Under the pieces are notes generated by a model. It saw only the letters and a program-made list of their open reading frames with translations. It was not told the origin of the DNA and made no database searches. Of a stretch of DNA of 64,000 nt, positions 1-7,946 are shown piece after piece (position 1 is the stretch's first letter; each line of letters begins with the position of its first letter). The position numbers and the translations under genes were made by a program. Source of the stretch: Bacillus glycinifermentans (lineage in GTDB: Bacteria; Bacillota; Bacilli; Bacillales; Bacillaceae); the NCBI RefSeq assembly GCF_001042475.2, contig NZ_LECW02000045.1, positions 496,001 through 560,000 on the forward strand, written 5' to 3'.

Positions 1-1077
1 ACCGGTTTGTGCGACAATCAGGCCGAACACGAAGGACCCGACCGCGATTCCTGAATCGAATAAGGTGAAATAAGTGGCCGTCGCATAGCCGCTCCGGTGC
101 TGCGGAGAGGCTTGGATCGCCAGCGTCTGCAGGCAAGGGGTAATCGAACCGTAGCCCATGCCGATGACCGCCCCTGAAAGCAGAAGCATCGCGCCGCTGT
201 TCGTAAAAGCGAGCAGGCAAAGCCCGATGCTAAAAAGGATAATGGACGGATAAATGACGACGCCGGGACCGACTCTATCATATAATTTTCCGGTGAACGG
301 CCGTGTCACCATCATCGCTACCGCGAAAACCATAAAGAAATAGCTGCTCGTTTGAATCAGGCCGAGAGATTTTGCGTAAACCGAAATGAACGAAATGACG
401 CTCGAATAGCAAAAAGAAACAAACAAGCCGACGATGGCGATCCGCATCGCCCCTTTTTCAAACATATTGGAAAACGACAATTTGAAGACAGCGGAAGTCG
501 TGTCGTCTTCTTTTGGAATCCGCACCAGAGCCGTGCAAAGGATTCCGAAGGCGACGATTCCGGAAAACAGCGCAAACAGAGCGGTAAAGCTGATTTTGTC
601 AAGCAGGTTCAAGGCGATAAACGGCCCGATGACGACCGCCAGGTTCATGGACATGGCAAAGTAGCCGAGACCTTCGCCGCGGCGTGCCGGCGGAATCAAA
701 TCGGCTGCAATCGCACTCGTTACCGTGGTAATGATGCTGAACCAAATGCCTTGGAAAAAGCGGATTCCGAGCAATACGTAAATATTTTGAACGGATATGA
801 AAAGGAGAGACGAAAGCGTAAAGAGTATGACGCTGACGAGCGCCATTCTTTTTTTCCCGAACCGCTCGATTATTGCGCCTGAAAACGGCCTTGCAAAAAT
901 CGCGGAAAGCAAAAATCCGCTGATCAAAAGACCTCCCTGTGACTCCGTTCCGCCGAGCTCTTGCATCGTGTAGACCGGCAAAATCGTTAACAAGGCATAA
1001 AAATATACAAAAATAAACAAATTCATCAGAACAACCATGATAAAATCTTTAGTCCAAATGGGTTCCGATTGTTTCAT
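1..1077 (-). CDS. MFS efflux transporter, C-terminus cut by window edge
   Basis: Major facilitator superfamily exporter, an integral membrane protein of which 359 codons are visible; the reading frame runs off the left edge, so the last helices are missing. The N-terminus ([12 protein letters not shown]) is followed by repeated hydrophobic segments. The loop after the second helix reads GKKRMALVS after [12 protein letters not shown], the usual MFS motif A region, repeated in the second half ([13 protein letters not shown]). Substrate cannot be read from sequence; the partner MarR gene suggests drug or toxic-compound export. Start is the ATG 3 nt after the stop of the upstream MarR gene, so the two are one transcript. 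It resembles B. subtilis YwoG, which is also next to a MarR gene. Confidence 0.85.
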   Translation of the reverse strand, partial: MKQSEPIWTKDFIMVVLMNLFIFVYFYALLTILPVYTMQELGGTESQGGLLISGFLLSAIFARPFSGAIIERFGKKRMALVSVILFTLSSLLFISVQNIYVLLGIRFFQGIWFSIITTVTSAIAADLIPPARRGEGLGYFAMSMNLAVVIGPFIALNLLDKISFTALFALFSGIVAFGILCTALVRIPKEDDTTSAVFKLSFSNMFEKGAMRIAIVGLFVSFCYSSVISFISVYAKSLGLIQTSSYFFMVFAVAMMVTRPFTGKLYDRVGPGVVIYPSIILFSIGLCLLAFTNSGAMLLLSGAVIGMGYGSITPCLQTLAIQASPQHRSGYATATYFTLFDSGIAVGSFVFGLIVAQTG

Positions 1078-1080
1078 AGG

Positions 1081-1509
1081 CTACAGCTCCTTCTTGTTGT
1101 ATGTCAGCAGTTGATGTAATAAACGCTGGAACGTTTTTTTATCCTTCTCATCAAATCCCGAAAGCATTTCTTCTTCAAATTCTTTTATTTTCAACTGAAT
1201 CTCGTCATATTTAACCGCGGCTTCGTCCGTCATTTTTACGACTTTTTCCCTTTTATCTTCGCCTTGTATCCTTTGCACCCAGCCGTTTTTTTCAAGGCGG
1301 TTGATCGTTCGCGTTACGGTCGGCGCTTCAACGTGCAAATACGACCAAATGTCTTTTTGAGTCATCGGGCCATACGTATGAAGGCAGTACAAGATTGACC
1401 ATTGAGCTCCGAAAAGTCCGTAGGCCTCAAGCTGTTCATTCGTTTTTTTTGAAAGCATCCGCGCACTTTGATTGATTTGGTGAATGATCGTCCGGTTGAT
1501 GTGTTCCAT
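1081..1509 (-). CDS. MarR-family transcriptional regulator
   Basis: A 142-residue winged-helix repressor of the MarR family, the usual length. The DNA-binding core is around residues 50-95 (PMTQKDIWSYLHVEAPTVTR is the recognition helix region, then the basic wing KREKVV). It is first in a two-gene operon with the MFS exporter and probably represses both; a perfect 12-bp palindrome sits about 20 bp upstream of its start. B. subtilis YwoH is the likely counterpart. Effector unknown. Confidence 0.88.
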   Translation of the reverse strand: MEHINRTIIHQINQSARMLSKKTNEQLEAYGLFGAQWSILYCLHTYGPMTQKDIWSYLHVEAPTVTRTINRLEKNGWVQRIQGEDKREKVVKMTDEAAVKYDEIQLKIKEFEEEMLSGFDEKDKKTFQRLLHQLLTYNKKEL

Positions 1510-1529
1510 ATAAACCCCTCTGAAAATAC

Positions 1530-1541
1530 TTACCTAGGTAA
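1530..1541. promoter_or_regulatory. Palindromic operator, probable MarR autoregulatory site
   Basis: TTACCTAGGTAA is a perfect 12-bp palindrome 20 bp upstream of the MarR start codon. The position and symmetry fit the binding site of a dimeric MarR repressor controlling its own operon. This is inferred from position and symmetry; no binding data. Confidence 0.55.
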
Positions 1542-1650
1542 ATAATAAACTTTATTCATTTTACTGGATGTCCTACAACCTGTAAAGCAAAAATTTTCGA
1601 AGCCGAAATAAAAATGTCTTGATAAACCCCTTGTCCTCCTTGAGTTTTTA

Positions 1651-1679
1651 GCATAATCCCATTTCAATGCTAATACACT
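1651..1679 (+). promoter_or_regulatory. Candidate SigE promoter of usd-spoIIID
   Basis: GCATAAT (1651-1657) and AATACACT (1672-1679) are 14 bp apart and match the mother-cell SigE pattern (KMATATT / CATACANT), the -10 at 7 of 8 positions. Transcription would begin near 1686, about 34 nt before usd. SigE control of spoIIID is known in B. subtilis. Confidence 0.5.
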
Positions 1680-1719
1680 GATACAAACCTAACAAAGAGA
1701 GTGTTTGAGGTGAGGGATC

Positions 1720-1830
1720 GTGGGAGTATTTCAAAATTCTACTTGGAATAGCTTAAAACGAAGCAGCTGTATAAATAGTATTTTCTTTCAGCATACGGAT
1801 CTCATTTCACACTTCTCACATCCATTTTAG
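1720..1830 (+). CDS. usd: Usd-type 36-residue upstream leader peptide of spoIIID
   Basis: A GTG-started ORF of 36 codons (MGVFQNSTWNSLKRSSC...) with a good ribosome site (GAGGTGAGGG) stops at 1830. The ribosome-binding site of spoIIID (GGGAGG) begins immediately after that stop codon. In B. subtilis spoIIID translation depends on translation of a small upstream ORF named usd; position, size and the stop/SD arrangement fit that here. The peptide itself probably matters less than the act of translating it. Confidence 0.65.
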   Translation: MGVFQNSTWNSLKRSSCINSIFFQHTDLISHFSHPF

Positions 1831-1844
1831 GGAGGTCGAGTGGT

Positions 1845-2120
1845 GTGCACGATTACATCAAAGAGCGAACAATCAAGATAGGGAAGTACATCGTGGAGAC
1901 AAAAAAAACGGTTCGTGTGATCGCGAAGGAGTTTGGTGTTTCCAAAAGTACCGTACACAAGGATTTGACAGAAAGGCTGCCTGAAATTAATCCTGATTTA
2001 GCCAATGAAGTAAAAGAAATTCTTGATTATCATAAATCAATCAGACATTTGCGGGGCGGGGAAGCAACAAAACTAAAATACAAGAAAGAGGAAATCCTTG
2101 AAAGGGAACCCGTGCAATAG
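1845..2120 (+). CDS. spoIIID: Stage III sporulation transcription factor SpoIIID
   Basis: A 91-residue mother-cell DNA-binding protein that activates or represses many SigE-dependent genes and prepares for SigK. The helix-turn-helix lies at about residues 23-42 (VIAKEFGVSKSTVHKDLTER) and the basic C-terminal region (LRGGEATKLKYKKEE) makes the second DNA contact. Length and sequence are nearly those of B. subtilis. The start is GTG with GGGAGG upstream. It is preceded by the usd leader ORF, which probably couples its translation. Confidence 0.97.
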   Translation: MHDYIKERTIKIGKYIVETKKTVRVIAKEFGVSKSTVHKDLTERLPEINPDLANEVKEILDYHKSIRHLRGGEATKLKYKKEEILEREPVQ

Positions 2121-2316
2121 GGCATAATGGACCAGTAATAAAGGGCATTTCTCATCATTTCCCGGTATCCTCCGTCTGCTTGTCGATAAAAAGCCACAAA
2201 AAATTGTGAAGAACTTTCACAAGGATGCTTTTTTTTCTAATTTTTATGATAAAATATATAATTAGGGCAGAATGTGGACATTGCTGTGAAACAGATTTCG
2301 AGGAGGATATAGATAG

Positions 2317-3318
2317 ATGTTTGCAAGGGATATTGGTATTGACCTTGGTACAGCGAACGTGCTGATCCATGTAAAAGGAAAAGGGATTGTCTTAAATGAG
2401 CCTTCAGTTGTCGCTCTTGACAAAAACACCGGGAAAGTGCTTGCTGTCGGCGAAGAAGCAAGGAGAATGGTTGGACGTACACCTGGGAATATTGTTGCGA
2501 TACGTCCATTAAAAGACGGCGTAATTGCAGACTTTGAAGTAACAGAAGCCATGCTGAAGCATTTCATCAACAAATTGAATGTGAAGGGCCTTTTCTCAAA
2601 GCCGCGCATGCTCATTTGCTGCCCTACAAATATTACATCCGTAGAGCAGAAAGCCATTAAGGAAGCTGCTGAAAAAAGCGGCGGAAAGCATGTGTATCTT
2701 GAGGAAGAGCCTAAGGTTGCCGCAATCGGCGCAGGTATGGACATTTTTCAGCCTAGCGGAAACATGGTAGTGGATATCGGCGGTGGAACGACAGATATCG
2801 CGGTCATCTCAATGGGCGATATTGTCACCGCCTCTTCTATTAAAATGGCTGGGGACAAGTTTGATCTTGAAATTTTAAATTACATTAAACGCGAATACAA
2901 GCTGTTAATCGGCGAACGGACAGCTGAAGACATTAAGATCAAAGTCGCAACTGTTTTCCCAGACGCACGTCATGAGGAAATCTCCATCCGCGGCCGTGAC
3001 ATGGTCACAGGGCTGCCTAGAACCATTACGGTAACGAGCAAAGAAGTGGAAGAAGCGCTTCGCGAATCGGTATCCGTTATCGTACAAGCTGCCAAACAGG
3101 TGCTTGAAAGAACGCCTCCTGAACTTTCAGCTGACATCATTGACCGAGGCGTTATCATCACCGGAGGAGGCGCATTGCTGAACGGCCTTGACCAGCTTCT
3201 TGCAGAAGAGCTGAAAGTGCCGGTGCTCGTTGCTGAAAATCCGATGGATTGCGTTGCTGTCGGAACAGGCGTCATGCTGGATAATATGGACAAGCTTCCG
3301 AAACGCAAATTAAGCTGA
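2317..3318 (+). CDS. mbl: MreB-like cell-shape protein Mbl
   Basis: Bacterial actin homologue (333 residues) that organises lateral wall synthesis with the elongation machinery at the membrane. The actin-fold nucleotide site is visible: phosphate 1 loop DLGTAN at residues 9-14, phosphate 2 loop DIGGGTTD at 153-160, and the adenosine motif GGGALLNG near residue 285. Its position directly after spoIIID matches B. subtilis mbl rather than mreB or mreBH. A strong terminator follows. Confidence 0.97.
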   Translation: MFARDIGIDLGTANVLIHVKGKGIVLNEPSVVALDKNTGKVLAVGEEARRMVGRTPGNIVAIRPLKDGVIADFEVTEAMLKHFINKLNVKGLFSKPRMLICCPTNITSVEQKAIKEAAEKSGGKHVYLEEEPKVAAIGAGMDIFQPSGNMVVDIGGGTTDIAVISMGDIVTASSIKMAGDKFDLEILNYIKREYKLLIGERTAEDIKIKVATVFPDARHEEISIRGRDMVTGLPRTITVTSKEVEEALRESVSVIVQAAKQVLERTPPELSADIIDRGVIITGGGALLNGLDQLLAEELKVPVLVAENPMDCVAVGTGVMLDNMDKLPKRKLS

Positions 3319-3324
3319 GCATAG

Positions 3325-3356
3325 ACCTCATTCTTTTTTAAGAATGAGGTTTTTTT
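3325..3356 (+). terminator. Rho-independent terminator after mbl
   Basis: ACCTCATTCTT pairs with AAGAATGAGGT around a short loop and is followed by seven T residues. Confidence 0.9.
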
Positions 3357-3366
3357 ATGAAAAGCT

Positions 3367-3393
3367 TAAATATAATCGTAACACTGACGATAA
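3367..3393 (+). promoter_or_regulatory. SigD promoter of flhO-flhP
   Basis: TAAA at 3367-3370, 15 bp spacer, GACGATAA at 3386-3393: a 7 of 8 match to the SigD -10 (GCCGATAA) with exact spacing. It lies 110 bp upstream of flhO, where a flagellar sigma factor is expected. Confidence 0.75.
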
Positions 3394-3502
3394 AAAGGAT
3401 AGAATCTTTAATATTATTATAGAACAAATGTTCTTATTTTGTAAATGAAAATTTGTGGACGGCCGGGATGTCCGTCTAAAGAACAAATCCTGAGGTGAAA
3501 TC

Positions 3503-4342
3503 ATGTTAAAAGGACTTTACACCGCAGCGTCGGCGATGATTACCCAGCAGCGGCGCACGGAAATGCTGACGAATAATATCGCAAATGCAAATACACCGGG
3601 TTATAAGGAAGATCAAGGTTCCATTCGCGCGTTTCCGGAAATGCTTCTGAGCCGGATGGAGTCCGATTCCTTTCAGACGGACAGCGGATCCCACTCCTTT
3701 ACAAAGCAGACGCCGATCGGTGCTTTAAATACGGGAGTTTACATGCAGGAGCTCACACCGCTTTTTTCGCAAGGCGATCTGCAAAGCACAAATGAGCCGA
3801 CAAATATTGCGATCAGTGAAAAAGAGGTTCCTGTAAACCAGCAAACCAATGATAAAGCGGCCCTTTTCTATGCTGTCAGACTGGGGAGCGGCGATATCCG
3901 CTATTCGAGAAGCAGCAATTTTTCGTTAAATGAAAACAACGAACTGACGATCAACGGAAATGTCGTCCTTTCCACAGACGGCCGGCCGATTGCCGTGGAT
4001 AGCGAGAATTTTAAAGTGGCTGAGGATGGAACCGTGTCCGAAAACGGCCGGAACCTTGGAACGATCGACGTCAGGATCTCGCTTGACACAAGAAATTTGG
4101 CCAAGGAAGGAAACGATTTGTACCGGACTGAAAACGGACAGGAGCTGCCAAGTGCAGCCGCAAACCCGGCCGTCAGCTATTCGATCAAGCAGGGGATGAC
4201 AGAACGCTCAAATGTTGATGTGACAAGAGACTATACGGAAATGACCGCTGCCTACCGCTCGTTTGAAGCAAACCAAAAAGTTCTTCAGGCTTATGATAAA
4301 AGCATGGACAGAGCAGCCAACGACATCGGCAAAATCGTATAA
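3503..4342 (+). CDS. flhO: Flagellar distal rod/hook-basal body protein FlhO
   Basis: A 279-residue member of the FlgF/FlgG family of axial flagellar proteins. The N-terminal rod signature (LYTAASAMITQQRRTEMLTNN, then IANANTPGYKE) and the C-terminal heptad region (SNVDVTRDYTEMTAAYRSFEANQKVLQAYD) form the coiled coil of the rod. It is exported by the flagellar type III system and needs no cleaved signal peptide. It forms a pair with flhP, 28 nt downstream, behind a SigD promoter, as in B. subtilis. Confidence 0.95.
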   Translation: MLKGLYTAASAMITQQRRTEMLTNNIANANTPGYKEDQGSIRAFPEMLLSRMESDSFQTDSGSHSFTKQTPIGALNTGVYMQELTPLFSQGDLQSTNEPTNIAISEKEVPVNQQTNDKAALFYAVRLGSGDIRYSRSSNFSLNENNELTINGNVVLSTDGRPIAVDSENFKVAEDGTVSENGRNLGTIDVRISLDTRNLAKEGNDLYRTENGQELPSAAANPAVSYSIKQGMTERSNVDVTRDYTEMTAAYRSFEANQKVLQAYDKSMDRAANDIGKIV

Positions 4343-4370
4343 CATACGCAAACGGAGGATGTTGGAATAA

Positions 4371-5198
4371 ATGCTAAGATCGATGATAACAGCTTCAAAC
4401 ACAATGAATGAGCTGCAAAAGCAGATGAATAATATCAGTCATAACCTTGCCAATCTGGATACGACGGGATACAAGGCGGTCAATACAAGCTTTTCAGAGC
4501 TTGTCAGACAACAGATTGAACAAGTAGACGAGAAGAACAATGAAGTAGCCCAAAGCAGGAAGACGCCGCCTGGACTCCGGCTCGGCGTCGGCGCGCTCGC
4601 GGTAGACAAGCTGACAAACAGCCAGGGAAGCCTGAAGGAGACGGGACGGAACCTGGATTTCGCCCTAACCTCCCCTTACCAATACTTCCAGGTGGATGTC
4701 GACGGCGAAGTTCAATATACGAGAGACGGGGCGTTTACCTTGAGCACTGTCGCCGGAAATGCCAATCAAGTGCAGCTTATGACGGCAGACGGGCATTCCG
4801 TACTTGATGAGAACGGAAATGCCATCCGCTTTGACAGGCGCTATCAAAATGTTCAAGTCGATAAAAACGGAACGATTACCGTATCGTCAGGGAATGAAGG
4901 AGAAGCGCCATTGCGGTTTAATTTGGGCATCGTCCGGGCGGTAAAGCCTCAAGCGCTGGCAGCGGAAGGCGGCAACCTTTTTTCTGTTGACGATAATTTA
5001 AGAGCAACTGCCCTCATCAATTTAACCGGAGCCGGACGGCAGGAGATATCCATAAAGCAAGGTTCCCTTGAAGCGTCGAACGTTGACGTGTCAAAGGAAA
5101 TGACGGATCTTATCGCCTCCCAGCGGTCGTACGAAATGAATTCGCGCGCGGTCACAATGGGGGATCAAATGATGGGGCTGATCAATTCAGTGCGCTGA
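4371..5198 (+). CDS. flhP: Flagellar hook-basal body protein FlhP
   Basis: Paralogue of flhO (275 residues). It has the N-terminal rod motif (NISHNLANLDTTGYKAVNTS) and the matching C-terminal helix (SNVDVSKEMTDLIASQRSYEMNSRAV). It builds the distal rod with FlhO. Second gene of the SigD operon, followed by a terminator. Confidence 0.95.
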   Translation: MLRSMITASNTMNELQKQMNNISHNLANLDTTGYKAVNTSFSELVRQQIEQVDEKNNEVAQSRKTPPGLRLGVGALAVDKLTNSQGSLKETGRNLDFALTSPYQYFQVDVDGEVQYTRDGAFTLSTVAGNANQVQLMTADGHSVLDENGNAIRFDRRYQNVQVDKNGTITVSSGNEGEAPLRFNLGIVRAVKPQALAAEGGNLFSVDDNLRATALINLTGAGRQEISIKQGSLEASNVDVSKEMTDLIASQRSYEMNSRAVTMGDQMMGLINSVR

Positions 5199-5210
5199 CA
5201 CATCCAAAAA

Positions 5211-5237
5211 GGAGCCGGCCGAACCGGCTTCTTTTTT
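5211..5237 (+). terminator. Terminator after flhP
   Basis: GGAGCCGG pairs with CCGGCTTC across a 5-nt loop, followed by six T residues. Confidence 0.85.
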
Positions 5238-5281
5238 ATTGCAGCGAAGCGCGCTCTTTACGATGGTAATGAATGCCTAAG

Positions 5282-5310
5282 TTGAAAAAGAAGCCGTTTC
5301 ATAATATACT
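5282..5310 (+). promoter_or_regulatory. SigA-type promoter of fabZ
   Basis: TTGAAA (5282-5287) and TATACT (5305-5310) are separated by 17 bp, 72 bp upstream of the fabZ start. Confidence 0.6.
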
Positions 5311-5382
5311 TCCAGATGTACAGAATGAGCCCAGGGCTCGTCGTTCTATACATATTTTTTAAAAAAAGGAGATGTCAAGGCA

Positions 5383-5817
5383 ATGCTTGATACTCAGCAA
5401 ATTAAAGACATTATTCCCCACCGCTACCCTTTTTTGCTCATCGACCGGGTGACAGAAGTAGAGGAAGGGAAGCGGGCTGCGGGTTATAAAAACGTCACAG
5501 CAAATGAAGAATTTTTCAACGGGCATTTTCCAAATTACCCAGTTATGCCGGGTGTTTTAATTGTAGAAGCGCTGGCGCAAATGGGAGCTGTTGCCCTTTT
5601 GATGAAGGAAGAGAACCGCGGAAGACTTGCGTTTTTCGCAGGAATTGACAGCTGCCGTTTCAAAAGACAAGTCAAACCGGGCGACCAGCTTCATCTGGAG
5701 CTTGAAGTCACCCGTTTCCGCGGCTCGATCGGCAAAGGAAAAGGAGTCGCAACAGTAGACGGGGAAATCGTTTGTGAAGCAGAGCTGATGTTTTCGCTCG
5801 GAGAAAAACAGGAATAA
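5383..5817 (+). CDS. fabZ: 3-hydroxyacyl-ACP dehydratase FabZ
   Basis: Cytosolic hot-dog-fold enzyme (144 residues) that dehydrates 3-hydroxyacyl-ACP to trans-2-enoyl-ACP in fatty acid elongation. The active-site segment [11 protein letters not shown] (around residues 47-57) holds the catalytic His, and the paired Glu is in VEALAQMGA. The N-terminal [12 protein letters not shown] is typical of FabZ rather than FabA. It has its own promoter and terminator. Confidence 0.97.
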   Translation: MLDTQQIKDIIPHRYPFLLIDRVTEVEEGKRAAGYKNVTANEEFFNGHFPNYPVMPGVLIVEALAQMGAVALLMKEENRGRLAFFAGIDSCRFKRQVKPGDQLHLELEVTRFRGSIGKGKGVATVDGEIVCEAELMFSLGEKQE

Positions 5818-5822
5818 TCCGA

Positions 5823-5858
5823 ACAGATGGGTTTTTGGATGAACCCATTTGTTTTTTT
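5823..5858 (+). terminator. Terminator after fabZ
   Basis: ACAGATGGGTT pairs with AACCCATTTGT (one G-T pair), followed by a run of T to 5858. Confidence 0.85.
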
Positions 5859-5886
5859 ATTATGAAGCAGAGAAGGTGATTCTTGT

Positions 5887-6273
5887 ATGTGGAAAGATTT
5901 TAAAAGCTTTGCGATCCAGGGAAATGTGATCGATCTTGCCATCGGGGTGATTATCGGAGGCGCTTTTGGAAAAATCGTAACCTCGCTCGTCAATGACATC
6001 ATATTGCCCCTCTTTGGTCTTGTGCTCGGGGGTCTGGACTTTTCAGCGCTCTCCTTTACATTCGGCGATGCCCAAATCAAGTACGGGATGTTTATTCAGA
6101 CAATCGTCAACTTCTTTATCATTTCATTTTCAATTTTTATTTTTGTCCGGTATTTGTCTAAACTGAAGAAGAAGAAAGAACTTCAGGAGGAGAAAGAAGC
6201 CGGGCCTGATCCCCAGGAAGAACTTCTCAAAGAGATTCGCGACCTGTTAAAAAAGCGCGTGAACCATTCATAA
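5887..6273 (+). CDS. mscL: Large-conductance mechanosensitive channel MscL
   Basis: A 128-residue membrane channel that opens under extreme membrane tension to release solutes during osmotic downshock. The amphipathic N-terminus ([21 protein letters not shown]) and TM1 ([24 protein letters not shown]) are the family signature; TM2 is near residues 70-92 ([16 protein letters not shown]), followed by a charged C-terminal helix. Length is normal. A shared hairpin separates it from ywpF on the other strand. Confidence 0.97.
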   Translation: MWKDFKSFAIQGNVIDLAIGVIIGGAFGKIVTSLVNDIILPLFGLVLGGLDFSALSFTFGDAQIKYGMFIQTIVNFFIISFSIFIFVRYLSKLKKKKELQEEKEAGPDPQEELLKEIRDLLKKRVNHS

Positions 6274-6308
6274 AAAAAGGCTGTCGCTTTTACAGGACAG
6301 CCTTTTCT
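6274..6308. terminator. Bidirectional terminator between mscL and ywpF
   Basis: AAAAAGGCTGTC (6274-6285) pairs with GACAGCCTTTT and is A-rich on the left and T-rich on the right, so it can serve both converging genes. The ywpF stop codon lies at its right edge. Confidence 0.85.
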
Positions 6309-6729
6309 AAATATTTTGTTTGAACGCTTCAAGAAGCTGATCCCCGGTATACCCTTCTTTGATCAACCCTTCTAAAATCTTGTCGGAATCCTTTCTCAGC
6401 TTGGAACTCACCATTTTGCCGTTCATTAAAACGGAGACATGCTCTCCGAGGACCGTAATGTTTTTTACTTTTGCTAAAAGCTGGGCGGGCCGGTTGCTCT
6501 TCTTGGTAATTGTTACGAACGCCTTCACTTCTTTGCCTTCTTGTAAAAGGTATTCAAAAAAATATCGATACTCCTTGGAGACAAGCCCTTCGACCATCCA
6601 ATGGTTTTCTCCGTCTTCCTTGTTAATGATCAGGCCGTCGATCAGGGGGAACTCCTCAAGCCGTTTTGCCGAATCATCCTGGCGCACGATTTTCAAATCA
6701 ATAAGCCTAAAGGTTTTCACTGCTTTCAC
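6307..6729 (-). CDS. ywpF: YwpF-family protein of unknown function
   Basis: A 140-residue soluble protein without signal peptide or membrane segments, matching B. subtilis YwpF in position and approximate size. The N-terminal half is predicted mostly beta (KTFRLIDLKIV, WMVEGLVSKEYRYFFEYL); the C-terminal half is charged. No catalytic motif recognised. It is a single gene with its terminator shared with mscL. Confidence 0.82.
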   Translation of the reverse strand: MKAVKTFRLIDLKIVRQDDSAKRLEEFPLIDGLIINKEDGENHWMVEGLVSKEYRYFFEYLLQEGKEVKAFVTITKKSNRPAQLLAKVKNITVLGEHVSVLMNGKMVSSKLRKDSDKILEGLIKEGYTGDQLLEAFKQNI

Positions 6730-6888
6730 CTCACAAGCTTCAATAGTTGTAATACCATTATAGCATATTCAGGTTAAAAGCCTGTAAACGCTGTTTGTTT
6801 TGTTTACTGGTATAATACTAATATTTTTAAATTTTGAAAAAAGTATTTTATCGTACTTTGTTTTTCATTATACTGTAGAGAACAGGGG

Positions 6889-7260
6889 GTGACATTTTAC
6901 TTAAAGGAAGTACTTATAATCAGCGGCAATCCGGCTGCTGACCGCAAGCGGTATAAGCTGATGATCCGTTTTTCATCCGACAGTGCCGGAAAATGCGATA
7001 TCAATGTGGACTATGACGAAAGTATTATATTTCGCTATGAAACAAAGGATAGAATGGAGATTTATGAATTCCAATTAACATTCAAAGAAAAAGAACTGTC
7101 ATTCAGGCTGTTCGCCTGGGACGGAGGCTCATACGTCCGCTTGTATTCCGAGCGGTGGCTGGCATCTCCTGTTTTTTTTCAGTTTTTAAAAAATACATAT
7201 TTCTCTAATCAAAAAGACATGATGTTTATGATGATTAGGAGGAAAAGCCATAAATTATAA
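6889..7260 (+). CDS. ywpG: YwpG-family protein of unknown function
   Basis: A 123-residue protein without signal peptide, in the position of B. subtilis ywpG. The GTG start overlaps the ribosome site (AACAGGGGGTG), which is unusual; no better start exists in frame nearby. It is rich in beta-type segments (IFRYETKDRMEIYEFQLTF) and ends with a basic tail (MIRRKSHKL). From memory, B. subtilis YwpG has been reported to interact with the dynamin-like protein DynA; no motif here shows this. Confidence 0.72.
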   Translation: MTFYLKEVLIISGNPAADRKRYKLMIRFSSDSAGKCDINVDYDESIIFRYETKDRMEIYEFQLTFKEKELSFRLFAWDGGSYVRLYSERWLASPVFFQFLKNTYFSNQKDMMFMMIRRKSHKL

Positions 7261-7362
7261 TGGTAAATTACTTTTTTTCGGAATATTTTCTCTTTATCCG
7301 CATTTTTCTTCCCCGGGCTTCTCTTATAAACTGGTGATATCGCTGATGAAGGGAGGAACGGA

Positions 7363-7704
7363 ATGTTTAACCACATTATGCTGGTCGGGCGTTTAACGAA
7401 GGACCCGGAGCTTCGGTATACATCTGACGGTGTCCCCGTTGCCAATATCACCCTGGCCGTCAGCAGGCATTTCAAAAATGCCGCGGGCGACATTGAGACG
7501 GACTTCATCAATTGCACGCTGTGGAGAAAAACGGCCGAAAACACAGCCGATTACTGCAGAAAAGGTTCAATCGTCGGATTGAACGGCAGGCTTCAAACGC
7601 GCAACTATGTTAATTCAGAAGGGAACCGCGTCTTTATAACAGAAGTCGTCGCCCGCTCCGTTCATTTTTTGGGCGGGAAACCCCGCGAGACCGCAGATGT
7701 CTGA
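7363..7704 (+). CDS. ssbB: Single-stranded DNA-binding protein SsbB
   Basis: A 113-residue OB-fold protein ([20 protein letters not shown]) that coats single-stranded DNA, in B. subtilis during natural transformation. It lacks the acidic C-terminal tail (DDDIPF type) that SsbA uses to recruit partners, and ends near residue 113, which marks it as the competence paralogue SsbB (YwpH). One half-match to a ComK box (TAAA-N5-TTTT, 7264-7276) lies upstream, not enough to claim ComK control. Confidence 0.92.
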   Translation: MFNHIMLVGRLTKDPELRYTSDGVPVANITLAVSRHFKNAAGDIETDFINCTLWRKTAENTADYCRKGSIVGLNGRLQTRNYVNSEGNRVFITEVVARSVHFLGGKPRETADV

Positions 7705-7777
7705 AGAATGAACGATTCCCCTCTCAAGCCCCTTTCCTATATAAAATCAATTAATTCCCCATTTTCTCCTCTAATGG

Positions 7778-7801
7778 CCGGTCTTTGGGACCGGTTTTTT
7801 T
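7778..7801 (+). terminator. Terminator after ssbB
   Basis: CCGGTC pairs with GACCGG over a 5-nt loop, followed by seven T residues. Confidence 0.85.
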
Positions 7802-7851
7802 GTCGTCAAAAAAAGACAAAATTAAATTGACGCAGGATTTGTTCTTTTTTT

Positions 7852-7930
7852 ACTTAACTTCACTTAATTAACCTTGATTTTTCACAGCAAATTAACTTAT
7901 AATCACTTAATATAAAGGGCTTTTACTTAA
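7852..7930 (+). promoter_or_regulatory. glcR-phoC promoter with five phased ACTTAA repeats
   Basis: A promoter TTGATT (7874-7879), 18 bp, TATAAT (7898-7903) is surrounded by copies of ACTTAA/ACTTAT starting at 7852, 7862, 7895, 7905 and 7925. Spacings are 10, 33, 10 and 20 bp, so the repeats lie on nearly one face of the helix; one overlaps the -10. Direct repeats like this are typical of DeoR-family operators, so this is the probable GlcR binding region. Inference from pattern only. Confidence 0.6.
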
Positions 7931-7946
7931 AAGAAGGAATGATGAC

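Noticed and set aside
352-882. 176-codon open frame opposite the MFS gene
   Set aside because: It is antisense to a clear MFS protein, its product is low-complexity and charged, and it has no ribosome site.
7264-7276. Possible ComK box upstream of ssbB
   Set aside because: Only one half-site (TAAA-N5-TTTT) is found; a functional ComK site needs two AT-boxes at defined spacing.
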